Shown: one piece after another, positions 7,781 to 16,904 of the stretch
How the letters are laid out: the number at the start of each line of letters is the position of its first letter
How positions within the stretch are numbered: position 1 is the first letter of the stretch
Assembly: GCA_900552195.1 (NCBI GenBank)
Contig: URYO01000003.1
Coordinates: forward strand, 1 to 25,107
Reading direction: 5' to 3'
From: an uncultured Sutterella sp.
Lineage (GTDB): Bacteria > Pseudomonadota > Gammaproteobacteria > Burkholderiales > Burkholderiaceae_F
Length of the DNA stretch: 25,107 nucleotides
The notes under the pieces: generated by a model
Told to the model about the DNA's origin: nothing
The model's input: only the letters and a program-made list of their open reading frames with translations
Databases searched by the model: none
Translations under genes and position numbers: made by a program

Positions 7781-8176
7781 ATGAGTATCAGTGATCCGAT
7801 CGCCGACATGCTGACCCGTATTCGCAACGGTCAGATGGTCGACAAAACGGAAGTGACTATGCCTTCTTCCAAACTGAAGGTAGCTATTGCAAAAGTTCTC
7901 GAAGACGAAGGCTACATCGACGGTTACACCGTTGACGCCAACGACGGCAAGCCCGTCCTTCGTATTGGTCTTAAATACTATGCCGGTCGTCCCGTGATTG
8001 AAATGATTGAACGCGTTTCTCGTCCCGGACTGCGTGTGTACAAGAACCACGAAACAATTCCTCAGGTCATGAACGGCCTCGGAATTGCGATCATCTCCAC
8101 ACCGAAGGGTGTGATGACTGATCGTAAGGCTCGTGCAGCAGGTATTGGCGGCGAAGTTCTTTGCGTCGTTGCCTAA
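7781..8176 (+). CDS. rpsH: 30S ribosomal protein S8
   Basis: S8 binds the central domain of 16S rRNA; in E. coli it represses the spc operon by binding near rplE. The 131-residue product starts [19 protein letters not shown]. It has the C-terminal signature [20 protein letters not shown] and ends [18 protein letters not shown] lies 9-14 bases ahead. rplF begins 16 bases after the stop. Confidence 0.97.
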   Translation: MSISDPIADMLTRIRNGQMVDKTEVTMPSSKLKVAIAKVLEDEGYIDGYTVDANDGKPVLRIGLKYYAGRPVIEMIERVSRPGLRVYKNHETIPQVMNGLGIAIISTPKGVMTDRKARAAGIGGEVLCVVA

Positions 8177-8192
8177 GCCGGAGGTAGGAAAT

Positions 8193-8726
8193 ATGTCACG
8201 AGTTGCTAAGATCCCAGTCGTTCTGGGCAAAGGTGTAGAGGCCAAGATCGAAAACGGTTTCATTACCGTTAAAGGTCCGAAAGGCACTCTTTCTCAGAAG
8301 CTTAATCCGGTTGTCGAAGTTACTATCGACAACGGCGAAGTTCATTTCAAGGCCATTGAGCCGACAAAGTTCTCCAACGCCATGAGCGGTACGCTCCGCG
8401 CTCTGGTTAACTCCATGAACATCGGCGTGACCGAAGGCTTCACCAAAAAGTTAAATCTGGTTGGCGTGGGTTACAAGGCTCAGGCTCAGGGCAATGTCCT
8501 GAATCTGTCCCTCGGTTTCTCTCATCCTGTTGCATACAAGATGCCTGAAGGAATCGAAGTCAAGACCCCGACACCGACTGAAATTGTGATTCACGGCGCT
8601 GACAAGCAGAAAGTCGGACAGGTTGCTGCGGAAGTTCGCAGCTACCGCGAACCTGAACCCTATAAGGGCAAGGGTGTCCGCTATGCTGATGAAGTTGTGA
8701 TCATCAAGGAAACTAAGAAGAAATAA
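8193..8726 (+). CDS. rplF: 50S ribosomal protein L6
   Basis: L6 sits near the factor-binding site beside L7/L12 and the sarcin-ricin loop. The 177-residue product runs from the ATG at 8193 ([19 protein letters not shown]). The frame is open 20 codons further up into rpsH, but the SD GGAGG at 8180-8184 and the family N-terminus fix the start. Two repeated L6 folds are present; the second ends [16 protein letters not shown], a strong signature. Confidence 0.97.
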   Translation: MSRVAKIPVVLGKGVEAKIENGFITVKGPKGTLSQKLNPVVEVTIDNGEVHFKAIEPTKFSNAMSGTLRALVNSMNIGVTEGFTKKLNLVGVGYKAQAQGNVLNLSLGFSHPVAYKMPEGIEVKTPTPTEIVIHGADKQKVGQVAAEVRSYREPEPYKGKGVRYADEVVIIKETKKK

Positions 8727-8743
8727 GCGGGCGGAGGCTTAAA

Positions 8744-9112
8744 GTGATCGACAAGAAACAAAATCGTCTGCGTCGTGCGCGTGCCACGCGTGCCCGCATC
8801 AAGGACATGAAGGTTAATCGCCTGACTGTTCATCGTACAAACCTGCACATCTATGCACAGATCATCTCTGCTGACGGTAAGAATGTTCTCTGCGCTGCTT
8901 CTACGCTCGAACCCGAAGTTCGTGCACAATTAGCCGGTGTGACAGGAAAGGGCGGCAACGTCAACGCTGCAAAACTCATCGGTACACGCATTGCTGAAAA
9001 AGCAAAAGCTGCCGGAATTGAGTCTTGCGCATTCGACCGTGCCGGATATCGTTTTCATGGCCGTATTGCCGCGCTTGCCAACGCAGCGCGCGAAGCCGGT
9101 CTCAAGTTCTAA
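8744..9112 (+). CDS. rplR: 50S ribosomal protein L18, GTG start
   Basis: L18 binds 5S rRNA with L5 and L25. The start is GTG (8744-8746) after a good SD, GGAGG (8733-8737). The 122-residue product (E. coli 117) has [47 protein letters not shown] segment [17 protein letters not shown] and the ending AAREAGLKF. These are classic L18 features. Confidence 0.96.
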   Translation: MIDKKQNRLRRARATRARIKDMKVNRLTVHRTNLHIYAQIISADGKNVLCAASTLEPEVRAQLAGVTGKGGNVNAAKLIGTRIAEKAKAAGIESCAFDRAGYRFHGRIAALANAAREAGLKF

Positions 9113-9123
9113 GGAATAGCTAA

Positions 9124-9642
9124 ATGGCAAAGAATCCCAAAAACGCAGTTGCCGAGGAACAGGACGACGGCATTCGCGAAAAAATGATTGCGGTCAATCG
9201 TGTTACCAAGGTTGTTAAAGGCGGCCGTATTCTCGGTTTCGCTGCTTTGACAGTGGTTGGTGACGGCGATGGACGCATCGGCATGGGCAAAGGCAAGTCC
9301 CGTGAAGTTCCGGTTTCCGTTCAGAAAGCAATGGATCAGGCTCGCCGCGCTATGGAAAAAGTACCTCTTCGCAACGGTACCATTTTCCACGCTGTTGAAG
9401 GCCATCACGGTGCTTCCCGCGTTATGCTCCATCCGGCCCCCGAAGGTACCGGCGTTATCGCCGGCGGCCCGATGCGCGCCATTTTCGATGTGATGGGCAT
9501 CCGCAACATCGTTGCCAAGTCCCATGGCTCTTCCAATCCTTACAACATGGTTCGCGCCACACTTGATGCACTGAGCAAGCTTCGTTCTCCGAGCGAAATT
9601 GCTGCCAAGCGCGGTAAGACCGTTGAAGAACTCATCGGTTAA
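9124..9642 (+). CDS. rpsE: 30S ribosomal protein S5
   Basis: S5 lies at the mRNA entry site and influences decoding accuracy. The 172-residue product has the S5 N-terminal domain with [20 protein letters not shown] and [20 protein letters not shown], then the C-terminal domain with [21 protein letters not shown] and [16 protein letters not shown]. It begins 11 bases after rplR and is followed 17 bases later by rpmD. Confidence 0.97.
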   Translation: MAKNPKNAVAEEQDDGIREKMIAVNRVTKVVKGGRILGFAALTVVGDGDGRIGMGKGKSREVPVSVQKAMDQARRAMEKVPLRNGTIFHAVEGHHGASRVMLHPAPEGTGVIAGGPMRAIFDVMGIRNIVAKSHGSSNPYNMVRATLDALSKLRSPSEIAAKRGKTVEELIG

Positions 9643-9659
9643 GAATCTGGAGTTTAGAA

Positions 9660-9839
9660 ATGGAAAAGAAAACCGTTAAAGTGACCCTCGTCAAGAGCCC
9701 GATCGGCTGCAAAAAAGCCCATCGTCAGACTGTTCTCGGTCTGGGTCTCAAGAAAATTCGTCAGACACGCGAGCTGGAAGACACACCTGCCGTCCGCGGC
9801 ATGATCAACACGGTCTCCTACCTGGTTCGTGCTGAATAA
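9660..9839 (+). CDS. rpmD: 50S ribosomal protein L30
   Basis: L30 is a small 50S protein found in many but not all bacteria. The ATG at 9660 opens a 59-codon frame ending TAA at 9837-9839. The product reads [16 protein letters not shown], then [20 protein letters not shown] and the end [12 protein letters not shown]. This fits the family signature (SxIGxxxxHRxTxxxLGL) and its place between rpsE and rplO. The SD TGGAG lies 9 bases upstream of the start. Confidence 0.96.
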   Translation: MEKKTVKVTLVKSPIGCKKAHRQTVLGLGLKKIRQTRELEDTPAVRGMINTVSYLVRAE

Positions 9840-9853
9840 TTGAGGATTAGACA

Positions 9854-10300
9854 ATGAAACTTAATACTATTCAGCCGGCAGCTGGTTCCAAGAGCGCTTC
9901 TCACCGCGTCGGTCGCGGTGTCGGCAGCGGCTGGGGCAAGACTGCAGGCCGCGGCCACAAAGGTCAGAAGTCCCGTGCAGGCGGCTTCCACAAAGTCGGT
10001 TTCGAAGGCGGCCAGATGCCTCTGCATCGTCGTCTGCCGAAGCGCGGCTTCACATCCTGGACACATGAATTCGTCGCTGAAGTTCGCTTGAGCGATCTCG
10101 AAAAACTGGGTCTGGACGAAGTCAACCTGGCAGATTTGATCAACGCTAACGTGATCAAATCCAACATGAAGGACGCTCGTGTGATCCTCTCCGGAGAAAT
10201 CACTCGCAAAGTTACCGTCCGCGGTATGTCTGTCACCAAAGGTGCCAAGGCCGCTATTGAAGCAGCCGGCGGTTCCGTTGTTGTAGACGCTGACAAATAA
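9854..10300 (+). CDS. rplO: 50S ribosomal protein L15
   Basis: L15 is a late assembly protein of the 50S subunit that threads into 23S rRNA. The 148-residue product starts [26 protein letters not shown]. Its N-terminal half is Gly/Arg-rich ([17 protein letters not shown], then [17 protein letters not shown]), as in all L15 proteins. The C-terminal globular part includes [21 protein letters not shown]. secY follows after 20 bases. Confidence 0.96.
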   Translation: MKLNTIQPAAGSKSASHRVGRGVGSGWGKTAGRGHKGQKSRAGGFHKVGFEGGQMPLHRRLPKRGFTSWTHEFVAEVRLSDLEKLGLDEVNLADLINANVIKSNMKDARVILSGEITRKVTVRGMSVTKGAKAAIEAAGGSVVVDADK

Positions 10301-10320
10301 TTTGAGATAAGGAATTAAAC

Positions 10321-11649
10321 GTGGCCAAGAACATTCCAGCGAAAGCCGGCAGTAAATACGGCGACTTATACAGACGTCTGATTTTTCTTGTTTTGGCTCT
10401 CGTTGTCTATCGTATCGGCACGCATATTCCGGTTCCCGGTATCGATCCAGATACCTTAAAAGAGCTGTTTAATCAGCAACAGGGCGGCATCTTAGGGCTG
10501 TTCAACATGTTCTCAGGCGGCGCCCTGTCCCGTTTCTCCGTTTTCGCGCTTGGTATCATGCCGTACATTTCGGCATCGATTATCATGCAGATGCTTTCTT
10601 ACGTACTTCCTTCTCTGGAATCTCTGCGTAAGGAAGGCGAGTCCGGCAGAAGAAAGATCACGCAGTACACCCGTTACGGTACACTGCTTCTCGGTTTGTT
10701 TCAGGCTCTCGGTATTGCCGTGGCCCTGGAAACACAGCCGGGCCTGGTCATTGATCCGGGCTTCTTCTTCCGCAGCGTCTGTGTGATTTCTCTGGTCACC
10801 GGCACTATGTTCCTGATGTGGTTAGGTGAGCAGATTACAGAGCGCGGCATCGGCAACGGCATTTCGATCATCATCTTCGCAGGTATCGTCGCCGGGCTTC
10901 CGGCTGCGGTCAGCGGTTTGTTCCAGTTGGTTTCCACCGGCGCGATCGGACCTCTGTCTGCGATTTTCATCATTGCGATCGTGATGCTGGTGACGGCTTT
11001 TGTTGTCTTCATCGAAAGAGGACAACGCCGTATTACCGTCAACTATGCAAAACGTCAGGTCGGAAACCGCATTTACGGCGGCCAGAGCTCTTATCTTCCT
11101 CTGAAGATAAACATGGCCAACGTGATTCCGCCGATCTTTGCATCTTCGCTGATTCTCTTCCCGGCTACTTTAGCCAGTTGGTTTACCAGCGGCGACTCCA
11201 CTCGTTGGATTCGTGACTTAGCGGCTTCTCTTTCTCCGGGTCAACCGCTTTATACATTGCTCTACGCTGCCTTGATCGTTTTCTTTGCATACTTCTACAC
11301 GGCATTGGTTTTCAATCCGAAAGAAACTGCAGAGAACCTCAAGAAGAGCGGTGCTTTCGTTCCCGGTATTCGTCCGGGCGAGCAGACCTCTCGTTATATT
11401 GACAAGGTCCTGCTTCGCTTAACACTTGCCGGTTCGATCTATTTAGTGTTTGTCTGTTTGGTTCCTGAGTTCCTCAACCTGCGATTCAACGTTCCGTTCT
11501 ACTTCGGCGGTACATCGCTGCTGATCGTTGTGGTCGTGACAATGGATTTCATGAGTCAGGTTCAGGCTTATCTCATGAGTCATCAATACGAATCTCTGCT
11601 GAAGAAAACAAACTTCCGCGGATTCGGTCCCGGTTCACTTCCCCGCTAA
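10321..11649 (+). CDS. secY: Preprotein translocase channel subunit SecY, GTG start
   Basis: SecY forms the inner-membrane protein-conducting channel with SecE and SecG, driven by SecA or fed by the ribosome. The 442-residue product has the ten hydrophobic segments expected. Signatures include IPVPGIDP with [31 protein letters not shown] first segments (early plug region), [21 protein letters not shown], and the cytosolic loop [15 protein letters not shown]. The tail FGPGSLPR is canonical. GTG (10321) is preceded by AGGA. In most betaproteobacteria infA comes next; here it does not, and a promoter region follows. Confidence 0.98.
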   Translation: MAKNIPAKAGSKYGDLYRRLIFLVLALVVYRIGTHIPVPGIDPDTLKELFNQQQGGILGLFNMFSGGALSRFSVFALGIMPYISASIIMQMLSYVLPSLESLRKEGESGRRKITQYTRYGTLLLGLFQALGIAVALETQPGLVIDPGFFFRSVCVISLVTGTMFLMWLGEQITERGIGNGISIIIFAGIVAGLPAAVSGLFQLVSTGAIGPLSAIFIIAIVMLVTAFVVFIERGQRRITVNYAKRQVGNRIYGGQSSYLPLKINMANVIPPIFASSLILFPATLASWFTSGDSTRWIRDLAASLSPGQPLYTLLYAALIVFFAYFYTALVFNPKETAENLKKSGAFVPGIRPGEQTSRYIDKVLLRLTLAGSIYLVFVCLVPEFLNLRFNVPFYFGGTSLLIVVVVTMDFMSQVQAYLMSHQYESLLKKTNFRGFGPGSLPR

Positions 11650-11671
11650 CGGGTTGTAACCATTAAAAAAA

Positions 11672-11701
11672 TTGCTATAAAGGGCGGGATTAGTTTATAA
11701 T
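11672..11701 (+). promoter_or_regulatory. Sigma70-like promoter for rpmJ and the alpha part of the block
   Basis: TTGCTA (11672-11677), an 18-base spacer and a perfect TATAAT (11696-11701). Start of transcription is expected near 11708, about 94 bases before rpmJ. The -10 box begins in the loop and runs into the right arm of the inverted repeat at 11684-11706. Confidence 0.7.
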
Positions 11702-11706
11702 CCCGC
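11684..11706 (+). repeat. Perfect inverted repeat overlapping the rpmJ promoter -10 box
   Basis: GCGGGATTA (11684-11692) and TAATCCCGC (11698-11706) are perfect 9-base arms round a GTTTA loop. The stem can form in RNA reading through from secY but not in RNA started at the local promoter. The following bases are only modestly T-rich, so termination would be weak. Confidence 0.65.
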
Positions 11707-11755
11707 TCCTTATGCTTTACTCTGTCATCTGCACTACATTTGGCGGAGTCGGTTC

Positions 11756-11786
11756 TGTATGAAGTCTTCGCGAGAGGCTTCTTACA
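11756..11786 (+). promoter_or_regulatory. Hairpin in the rpmJ leader close to the SD
   Basis: TGTA-T-GAAG (11756-11764) can pair with CTTC-T-TACA (11778-11786) across one T-T mismatch, with further inner pairing. It ends 4 bases before the SD TGGAG (11791-11795). It could influence initiation at rpmJ; no known regulator site is recognised. Confidence 0.35.
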
Positions 11787-11801
11787 CTTTTGGAGATAAC
11801 T

Positions 11802-11915
11802 ATGAAAGTAAACGCTTCGGTCAAAAAAATGTGCCGTAAGTGCAAGATCATCAAGCGCAAAGGCGTGGTCCGCGTTATCTGCTCGGATCCCCGTCATAAA
11901 CAGCGCCAAGGCTAA
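11802..11915 (+). CDS. rpmJ: 50S ribosomal protein L36, zinc-binding form
   Basis: L36 is the smallest ribosomal protein, bound to 23S rRNA near the GTPase centre. The 37-residue product reads [20 protein letters not shown], then [17 protein letters not shown]. Cys11, Cys14, Cys27 and His32 form the zinc ribbon of the C-plus type, so this copy needs zinc. A zinc-free paralogue may exist elsewhere but is not in this window. SD TGGAG is 6 bases upstream. rpsM follows after 13 bases. The gene normally follows infA, which is absent here. Confidence 0.96.
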   Translation: MKVNASVKKMCRKCKIIKRKGVVRVICSDPRHKQRQG

Positions 11916-11928
11916 TTAGAGGTAAATA

Positions 11929-12294
11929 ATGGCTCGTATCGCCGGTATTAACATTCCGCCGAATCAGCACGCTGAAATCGGCTTGACTGCCATCTATGGC
12001 ATCGGCCGTCCCCGTGCCCGTGAAATTTTGGAAGCGGTTGGTGTTGAAAAAACTAAGAAGGTTAAAGATTTAACAGACGCCGAACTCGAACGCATTCGTG
12101 ATGCGATCAGCAAGCTCACTGTTGAAGGCGACCTTCGTCGTGAAATTCAATTGTCAATTAAACGCCTTATCGACTTAGGCACCTACAGAGGCATGCGTCA
12201 TCGCCGCGGTCTGCCCGTTCGCGGTCAGCGCACTCGTACGAATGCACGCACTCGCAAGGGTCCGAAGAAAGCTGGCGTCGCTCTCAAAAAGTAA
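11929..12294 (+). CDS. rpsM: 30S ribosomal protein S13
   Basis: S13 sits in the 30S head, contacts L5 across the interface and touches the P-site tRNA with its C-terminal tail. The 121-residue product has [26 protein letters not shown], the helix-hairpin-helix region, [26 protein letters not shown] and a short basic tail. SD AGAGGT precedes the start. In E. coli S4 represses the alpha operon at a pseudoknot over rpsM. Here rpmJ lies only 13 bases upstream, so such a site would have to overlap rpmJ. Confidence 0.97.
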   Translation: MARIAGINIPPNQHAEIGLTAIYGIGRPRAREILEAVGVEKTKKVKDLTDAELERIRDAISKLTVEGDLRREIQLSIKRLIDLGTYRGMRHRRGLPVRGQRTRTNARTRKGPKKAGVALKK

Positions 12295-12308
12295 GGTAAA
12301 GGACGACT

Positions 12309-12722
12309 ATGGCAGGAAAGATTCCTAACGCTCAGCAGATCGCTGCTCAGCGTGCTCGTAGAAAAGTTAAAAAAGTTGTGACCGAAGGCATCGCTCACGT
12401 TCACGCTTCCTTTAACAACACAATCATCACTATTACTGACCGTCAGGGCAATGCTATTGCAGCTTCCAGCTCCGGCGCTCAGGGTTTCAAAGGCTCTCGT
12501 AAGTCCACTCCGTTCGCAGCTCAGGTTGCTGCCGAACAGGCCGGCCGTCACGCCCTTGAATATGGCTTAAAGAACGTTGAAGTCCGCATTACCGGACCCG
12601 GACCCGGCCGTGAGTCGAGTGTTCGCGCTCTCAACGCTCTTGGTATTCGCGTCACTTCCATTCAAGACGTTACTCCCGTTCCTCACAACGGTGTTCGTCC
12701 TTCGAAGCGTCGTCGTGTTTAA
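12309..12722 (+). CDS. rpsK: 30S ribosomal protein S11
   Basis: S11 lies on the 30S platform near the E site and the anti-SD end of 16S rRNA. The 137-residue product has an N-terminal basic arm ([13 protein letters not shown]), the core [19 protein letters not shown] and [19 protein letters not shown], and the C-terminal signature [20 protein letters not shown] ending KRRRV. The gap to rpsD is 67 bases, longer than most in the block. Confidence 0.97.
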   Translation: MAGKIPNAQQIAAQRARRKVKKVVTEGIAHVHASFNNTIITITDRQGNAIAASSSGAQGFKGSRKSTPFAAQVAAEQAGRHALEYGLKNVEVRITGPGPGRESSVRALNALGIRVTSIQDVTPVPHNGVRPSKRRRV

Positions 12723-12789
12723 TAACTAATTCCCGCGTTTGTCGTGAAATCGATGAACTGAATGTGGAAGACACAGGATAAGAGAAAAA

Positions 12790-13413
12790 ATGGCTCGTTA
12801 TACCGGACCTAAAGAAAAGCTCGCACGCCGTGAAGGCTGCGACTTGAATCTGAAGAGCGCTGTTCGCTCCTTCGATTCAAAATGCAAATCCGAATCTGCC
12901 CCCGGTCAGCATGGACGCACTTCCGGTGCTCGTCTTTCTGACTACGGTGCTCAGCTTCGTGAAAAGCAGAAAGTTAAACGTATGTATGGCGTTCTCGAAC
13001 GTCAGTTCAGACTGTATTTTGCCAAAGCTGCCCGCAAACGCGGCAACACCGGCGAACAGCTCCTCAGCCTTCTTGAAAGCCGCTTAGACAACGTTGTCTA
13101 TCGTATGGGCTTCGGCTGCACACGTGCTGAAGCACGTCAGCTCGTTTCCCACTGCGCTATCAGCGTTAACGGCAACAAGGTAAATATTCCTTCCTACTCC
13201 GTTAAGGCCGGTGATGTTATCGCCGTCCGTGAGAAGGCTAAGAATCAGGTTCGCATCGCCGAATCCCTGAAACTGGCCGAGTCCAACGGTCTGCCCGACT
13301 GGGTTTCCGTTGACACCAAGAAATTGGAAGGCACTTTCAAGAATGTTCCTGCCCGTGACGAAATTTGTCCGGACGTGAACGAATCTCTGATTGTTGAATT
13401 GTATTCTCGCTAA
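12790..13413 (+). CDS. rpsD: 30S ribosomal protein S4
   Basis: S4 starts 30S body assembly and, in enterobacteria, represses the alpha operon and binds RNA polymerase as an antiterminator. The 207-residue product has the N-terminal domain [19 protein letters not shown] with APGQHG, and the S4 RNA-binding domain ([25 protein letters not shown]). It ends [13 protein letters not shown]. Cys17 and Cys32 occur singly, not as a zinc-ribbon CxxC pair. A hairpin and a 153-base gap follow before rpoA. Confidence 0.97.
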   Translation: MARYTGPKEKLARREGCDLNLKSAVRSFDSKCKSESAPGQHGRTSGARLSDYGAQLREKQKVKRMYGVLERQFRLYFAKAARKRGNTGEQLLSLLESRLDNVVYRMGFGCTRAEARQLVSHCAISVNGNKVNIPSYSVKAGDVIAVREKAKNQVRIAESLKLAESNGLPDWVSVDTKKLEGTFKNVPARDEICPDVNESLIVELYSR

Positions 13414-13424
13414 TTTGCAGTACC

Positions 13425-13456
13425 CCGGCAGTGTAGTGCGCTGCCGGTTTAGTTTT
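13425..13456 (+). terminator. Terminator-like hairpin between rpsD and rpoA
   Basis: CCGGCAG (13425-13431) pairs perfectly with CTGCCGG (13441-13447) over a 9-base loop, followed by TTTAGTTTT. The T-tract is broken by AG, so it is more likely a partial terminator or attenuator inside the operon than a full stop. I found no convincing promoter between it and rpoA. Confidence 0.5.
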
Positions 13457-13458
13457 AC

Positions 13459-13493
13459 ACACGATCTCTTCCTTGAGGCAGAGGTCGTCGTGT
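13459..13493 (+). promoter_or_regulatory. Alternative-register hairpin in the rpoA leader
   Basis: CGATCTCT (13462-13469) pairs with AGAGGTCG (13480-13487) with one G-U pair. A competing register pairs ACACGA (13459-13464) with TCGTGT (13488-13493). Both cannot form fully at once over 13462-13464. The element lies about 70 bases before rpoA. Its function is unknown. Confidence 0.35.
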
Positions 13494-13566
13494 CATTTAT
13501 GAGCCTCAATAATTCCTACAGCCTTATCGGTGTAACGAGCCGAGGGTATTGTTAAAAGGAAAATTA

Positions 13567-14607
13567 ATGTCTGTAAATGCTCTCCTTAAGCCTCGCAGCA
13601 TTGAAGTTGAAACTGCAGAAGGCAATCCTTATTCCGCCACCGTGACGATGGAACCGTTTGAAACCGGTTATGCGCACACCCTTGGTAATGCGCTTCGCCG
13701 TGTTCTTTTGAGCTCCATGGTCGGTTTTGCTCCGACAGAAGCCCAGATTGCAGGCGTTGTTCATGAGTACAGCCAGATTGACGGCGTTAAGGAAGACGTG
13801 GTCGACATTCTTCTGAATGTCAAAGGCATCATCTTTAAGCTCGAAAACCGTGACGAAGTTACGATCACACTTCGTAAAGAAGGCGAAGGTGTCGTCACTG
13901 CCGCGGACTTCGATCTGCCGCACGATGTTCAGATTCTCAATCCGGAACATGTCATTGCCAACCTTTCCGGCGGCAAGCTTGATATGCAGCTCAAGATTGA
14001 AAAAGGCCGCGGCTACCAGCCCGGTGACATGAGAGCACTTAAGGACGACTATAGCAAGGGTACGATCGGCCGCATCATTATGGATGCTTCCTTCTCCCCG
14101 ATCCTGCGTGTTGCTTACCGTGTCGAAAACGCACGTGTCGAACAGCGCACCGACCTTGACAAACTTGTTATGAACATTGAGACGAACGGCGCCATCCTTC
14201 CGGAAGAAGCGCTTCGTCAAGCCGCCCATATTCTTCAGGATCAGCTCTCCGTCTTCGGCGGACTGCCCACCATCGGTCTCGAACCCGTTGCTCCGCAGCC
14301 TGCTTTCGGCGCAATGCAGCCGCAGGCCCCTGTCGAAGCTCCGATGGCCAAACCTCAGCCTCCGGTTGATCCGATCCTTCGTCGTCCGGTCGACGACCTT
14401 GAACTTACCGTTCGTTCCGCCAACTGCCTCAAGGCCGAAAATATTTACTATATCGGCGACTTGATCCAGAGAACCGAAAACGAACTGCTCAAGACTCCAA
14501 ACCTTGGCCGCAAGTCCCTTAACGAAATTAAGGAAGTTCTTGCCGCTCACGGCTTGACACTCGGCATGAAGCTGGAAAACTGGCCTCCTGTCGGTCTTGA
14601 CCACTAA
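13567..14607 (+). CDS. rpoA: RNA polymerase alpha subunit with extended linker
   Basis: Alpha dimerises to start polymerase assembly, and its C-terminal domain contacts UP elements and activators. Start at 13567 ([15 protein letters not shown]) follows AAGGA; an in-frame TTG at 13549 is rejected. The product is 346 residues (E. coli 329). The N-terminal domain (1 to about 234) has [18 protein letters not shown]. The C-terminal domain (about 272-346) has [13 protein letters not shown]; Arg283 aligns with E. coli Arg265, which contacts DNA. The linker between them (about 235-271) is unusually rich in Pro, Gln and Ala. This accounts for the extra length. A promoter and leader separate it from rplQ. 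Confidence 0.97.
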   Translation: MSVNALLKPRSIEVETAEGNPYSATVTMEPFETGYAHTLGNALRRVLLSSMVGFAPTEAQIAGVVHEYSQIDGVKEDVVDILLNVKGIIFKLENRDEVTITLRKEGEGVVTAADFDLPHDVQILNPEHVIANLSGGKLDMQLKIEKGRGYQPGDMRALKDDYSKGTIGRIIMDASFSPILRVAYRVENARVEQRTDLDKLVMNIETNGAILPEEALRQAAHILQDQLSVFGGLPTIGLEPVAPQPAFGAMQPQAPVEAPMAKPQPPVDPILRRPVDDLELTVRSANCLKAENIYYIGDLIQRTENELLKTPNLGRKSLNEIKEVLAAHGLTLGMKLENWPPVGLDH

Positions 14608-14646
14608 TTGCAGAACAATTTGTAGTACTTGTTTTATTTGAATTAT

Positions 14647-14675
14647 TTGTCAGCAGTACCCGGCTCGGTTAGAAT
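14647..14675 (+). promoter_or_regulatory. Sigma70-like promoter for rplQ
   Basis: TTGTCA (14647-14652), a 17-base spacer and TAGAAT (14670-14675), one of the best promoter matches in the window. Transcription would start near 14682, leaving a leader of about 86 bases. The -10 box lies wholly in the loop of the inverted repeat at 14662-14683. Confidence 0.7.
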
Positions 14676-14683
14676 GCCGAGCC
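14662..14683 (+). repeat. Perfect inverted repeat with the rplQ -10 box in its loop
   Basis: GGCTCGG (14662-14668) and CCGAGCC (14677-14683) enclose an 8-base loop that contains the whole TAGAAT -10 hexamer. No T-run follows. Read-through RNA from rpoA can fold this stem; RNA from the local promoter starts at its right end. Confidence 0.65.
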
Positions 14684-14703
14684 TACCCGCCCGCTCCGGT
14701 AGG
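14682..14703 (+). promoter_or_regulatory. Hairpin at the predicted 5' end of the rplQ transcript
   Basis: CCTACC (14682-14687) pairs with GGTAGG (14698-14703) over a 10-base loop. Because transcription is predicted to start at about 14682, this stem would sit at the extreme 5' end and might protect the message. It shares bases 14682-14683 with the upstream repeat, so the two stems compete in read-through RNA. Confidence 0.4.
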
Positions 14704-14767
14704 AGATAGAAGAGACGGGAGATGCCTAAATGGCACCCTAACTAGAAACTTTTAAGGAATTTAAAAA

Positions 14768-15169
14768 ATGCGTCATAAACTCGGACTTCGCAAACTGAAT
14801 CGTACATCGGCTCATCGTCTGGCCATGCTCCGCAACATGATGAACTCTCTGCTTCGTCATGAAGCCATCAAGACCACACTGCCGAAAGCCAAAGAACTTC
14901 GCCGCGTCGTCGAACCGATGATCACTCTGGCCAAAGAACCGACAGTTGCGAACAAGCGTCTTGCCTTCAACCGTCTGCGCGATCGCGAAATCGTTGTCAA
15001 ACTGTTCAACGAAATCGGACCGATGTTCAAAGACCGTAAAGGCGGCTACACACGTATCCTGAAGATGGGCTACCGTGTCGGCGACAACGCTCCCCTGGCT
15101 TATGTTGAACTTGTTCAGAAGACAACTGACGCTGCTCCTGCTAAAGAAGAAGCTCAGAAAGCTGAATAA
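14768..15169 (+). CDS. rplQ: 50S ribosomal protein L17
   Basis: L17 is a 50S protein near the tunnel exit and an early assembly partner. The 133-residue product (E. coli 127) begins [24 protein letters not shown]. It carries [25 protein letters not shown] and [24 protein letters not shown]. An Ala/Lys/Glu-rich tail ends [15 protein letters not shown] is 8 bases upstream. It has its own promoter and a strong terminator directly after, so it can be expressed separately from rpoA. Confidence 0.97.
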   Translation: MRHKLGLRKLNRTSAHRLAMLRNMMNSLLRHEAIKTTLPKAKELRRVVEPMITLAKEPTVANKRLAFNRLRDREIVVKLFNEIGPMFKDRKGGYTRILKMGYRVGDNAPLAYVELVQKTTDAAPAKEEAQKAE

Positions 15170-15189
15170 TTTCTCTGAAGTGATTTAAG

Positions 15190-15220
15190 ACAAAGGCTCG
15201 CAATCGCGAGCCTTTGTTGT
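15190..15220 (+). terminator. Intrinsic terminator after rplQ
   Basis: Perfect 12-base arms ACAAAGGCTCGC (15190-15201) and GCGAGCCTTTGT (15206-15217) round an AATC loop, 20 bases after the rplQ stop. The T-tract is short and interrupted (TTTGTTGT), but the stem is very stable. This marks the end of the ribosomal block. Confidence 0.8.
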
Positions 15221-15242
15221 GTCCGCGCATAAGGAAACAAAA

Positions 15243-15677
15243 ATGAAGAATACGCAGATTAAACCGGCGGCAGAGGAATCGACTTCAGTACGGCTGGATA
15301 GGTGGCTTTGGGCAGCGCGATTTTTTAAAACGCGAACTTTGTCTCAGGACAATATCGAGCTCGGCCGTGTTCGCATGAACGGCGTCAGGCTGAAAGCGAG
15401 CAAAGATATCAGGGTCGGCGATCAACTTGAAATCATTCGCGGCGAGGAGCGCTTCGTCGTTGTTGTCAAAGCTCTTTCCTCCAAACGCGGAAGTGCGACC
15501 GTGGCCCAAACACTCTATGAAGAAACGCCTGAAAGCTTAGAGGCGCGTACTCGTATCAAAGAAAACAGCCGATTTATGCCGATGCCCGGAAGCGATTATC
15601 ACGGACGTCCTACCAAGCGCGACGGCCGCAAAATTCGCCAATTCATGGCGGAATTTGATCCTTCGAAAGACTTTTAG
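15243..15677 (+). CDS. hslR: Hsp15-type S4-domain protein, ribosome rescue factor
   Basis: In E. coli Hsp15 binds stalled 50S subunits that carry peptidyl-tRNA and helps recycle them. This 144-residue product has one S4 RNA-binding domain at about residues 16-78: VRLDRWLWAARFFKTRTLS, then GRVRMNGVRLKASKDIRVGD. The LYEETPESLEARTRIKE segment and the basic tail (RPTKRDGRKIRQF) also match Hsp15. The frame is open to a GTG at 15219, but that lies in the rplQ terminator; the ATG at 15243 with AAGGAA ahead is preferred. No separate promoter is obvious, so it may rely on read-through from rplQ. It converges on hemB. Confidence 0.92.
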   Translation: MKNTQIKPAAEESTSVRLDRWLWAARFFKTRTLSQDNIELGRVRMNGVRLKASKDIRVGDQLEIIRGEERFVVVVKALSSKRGSATVAQTLYEETPESLEARTRIKENSRFMPMPGSDYHGRPTKRDGRKIRQFMAEFDPSKDF

Positions 15678-15737
15678 CAGGATCGCGAAGTTTTGCGCGT
15701 TCGCCGGCAGACTATTCAAAACGTTTTCCTGTCATAA

Positions 15738-15777
15738 AAATCAAGCCTCTGAATCTCAATCGAATCAGAGGCTTTGT
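15738..15777. terminator. Bidirectional terminator between hslR and hemB
   Basis: AAGCCTCTGA (15743-15752) and TCAGAGGCTT (15765-15774) are perfect 10-base arms round a 12-base loop. On the minus strand the stem is followed by a T-rich tail (complement of 15735-15740 region), and on the plus strand by TTTGT. It serves both convergent genes. Confidence 0.7.
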
Positions 15778-15782
15778 ACTAT

Positions 15783-15805
15783 CTGCGCTCTTTCTCAAAG
15801 CGCAG
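15783..15805 (-). terminator. Second hairpin just after hemB
   Basis: CTGCGCT (15783-15789) and AGCGCAG (15799-15805) form a 7-base stem starting 8 bases past the hemB stop on the minus strand. No T-run follows, so it is probably accessory to the stronger hairpin at 15743-15774. Confidence 0.4.
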
Positions 15806-15813
15806 CGGCTGCA

Positions 15814-16880
<1,067 letters not shown>

Positions 16881-16904
16881 CAATCGTGAAACAAAAATTA
16901 AATT

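Noticed and set aside
13564..14604. 346-codon open frame antisense to rpoA
   Set aside because: It exactly shadows rpoA; absence of stops follows from the sense codon bias. The product shows no recognisable domain.
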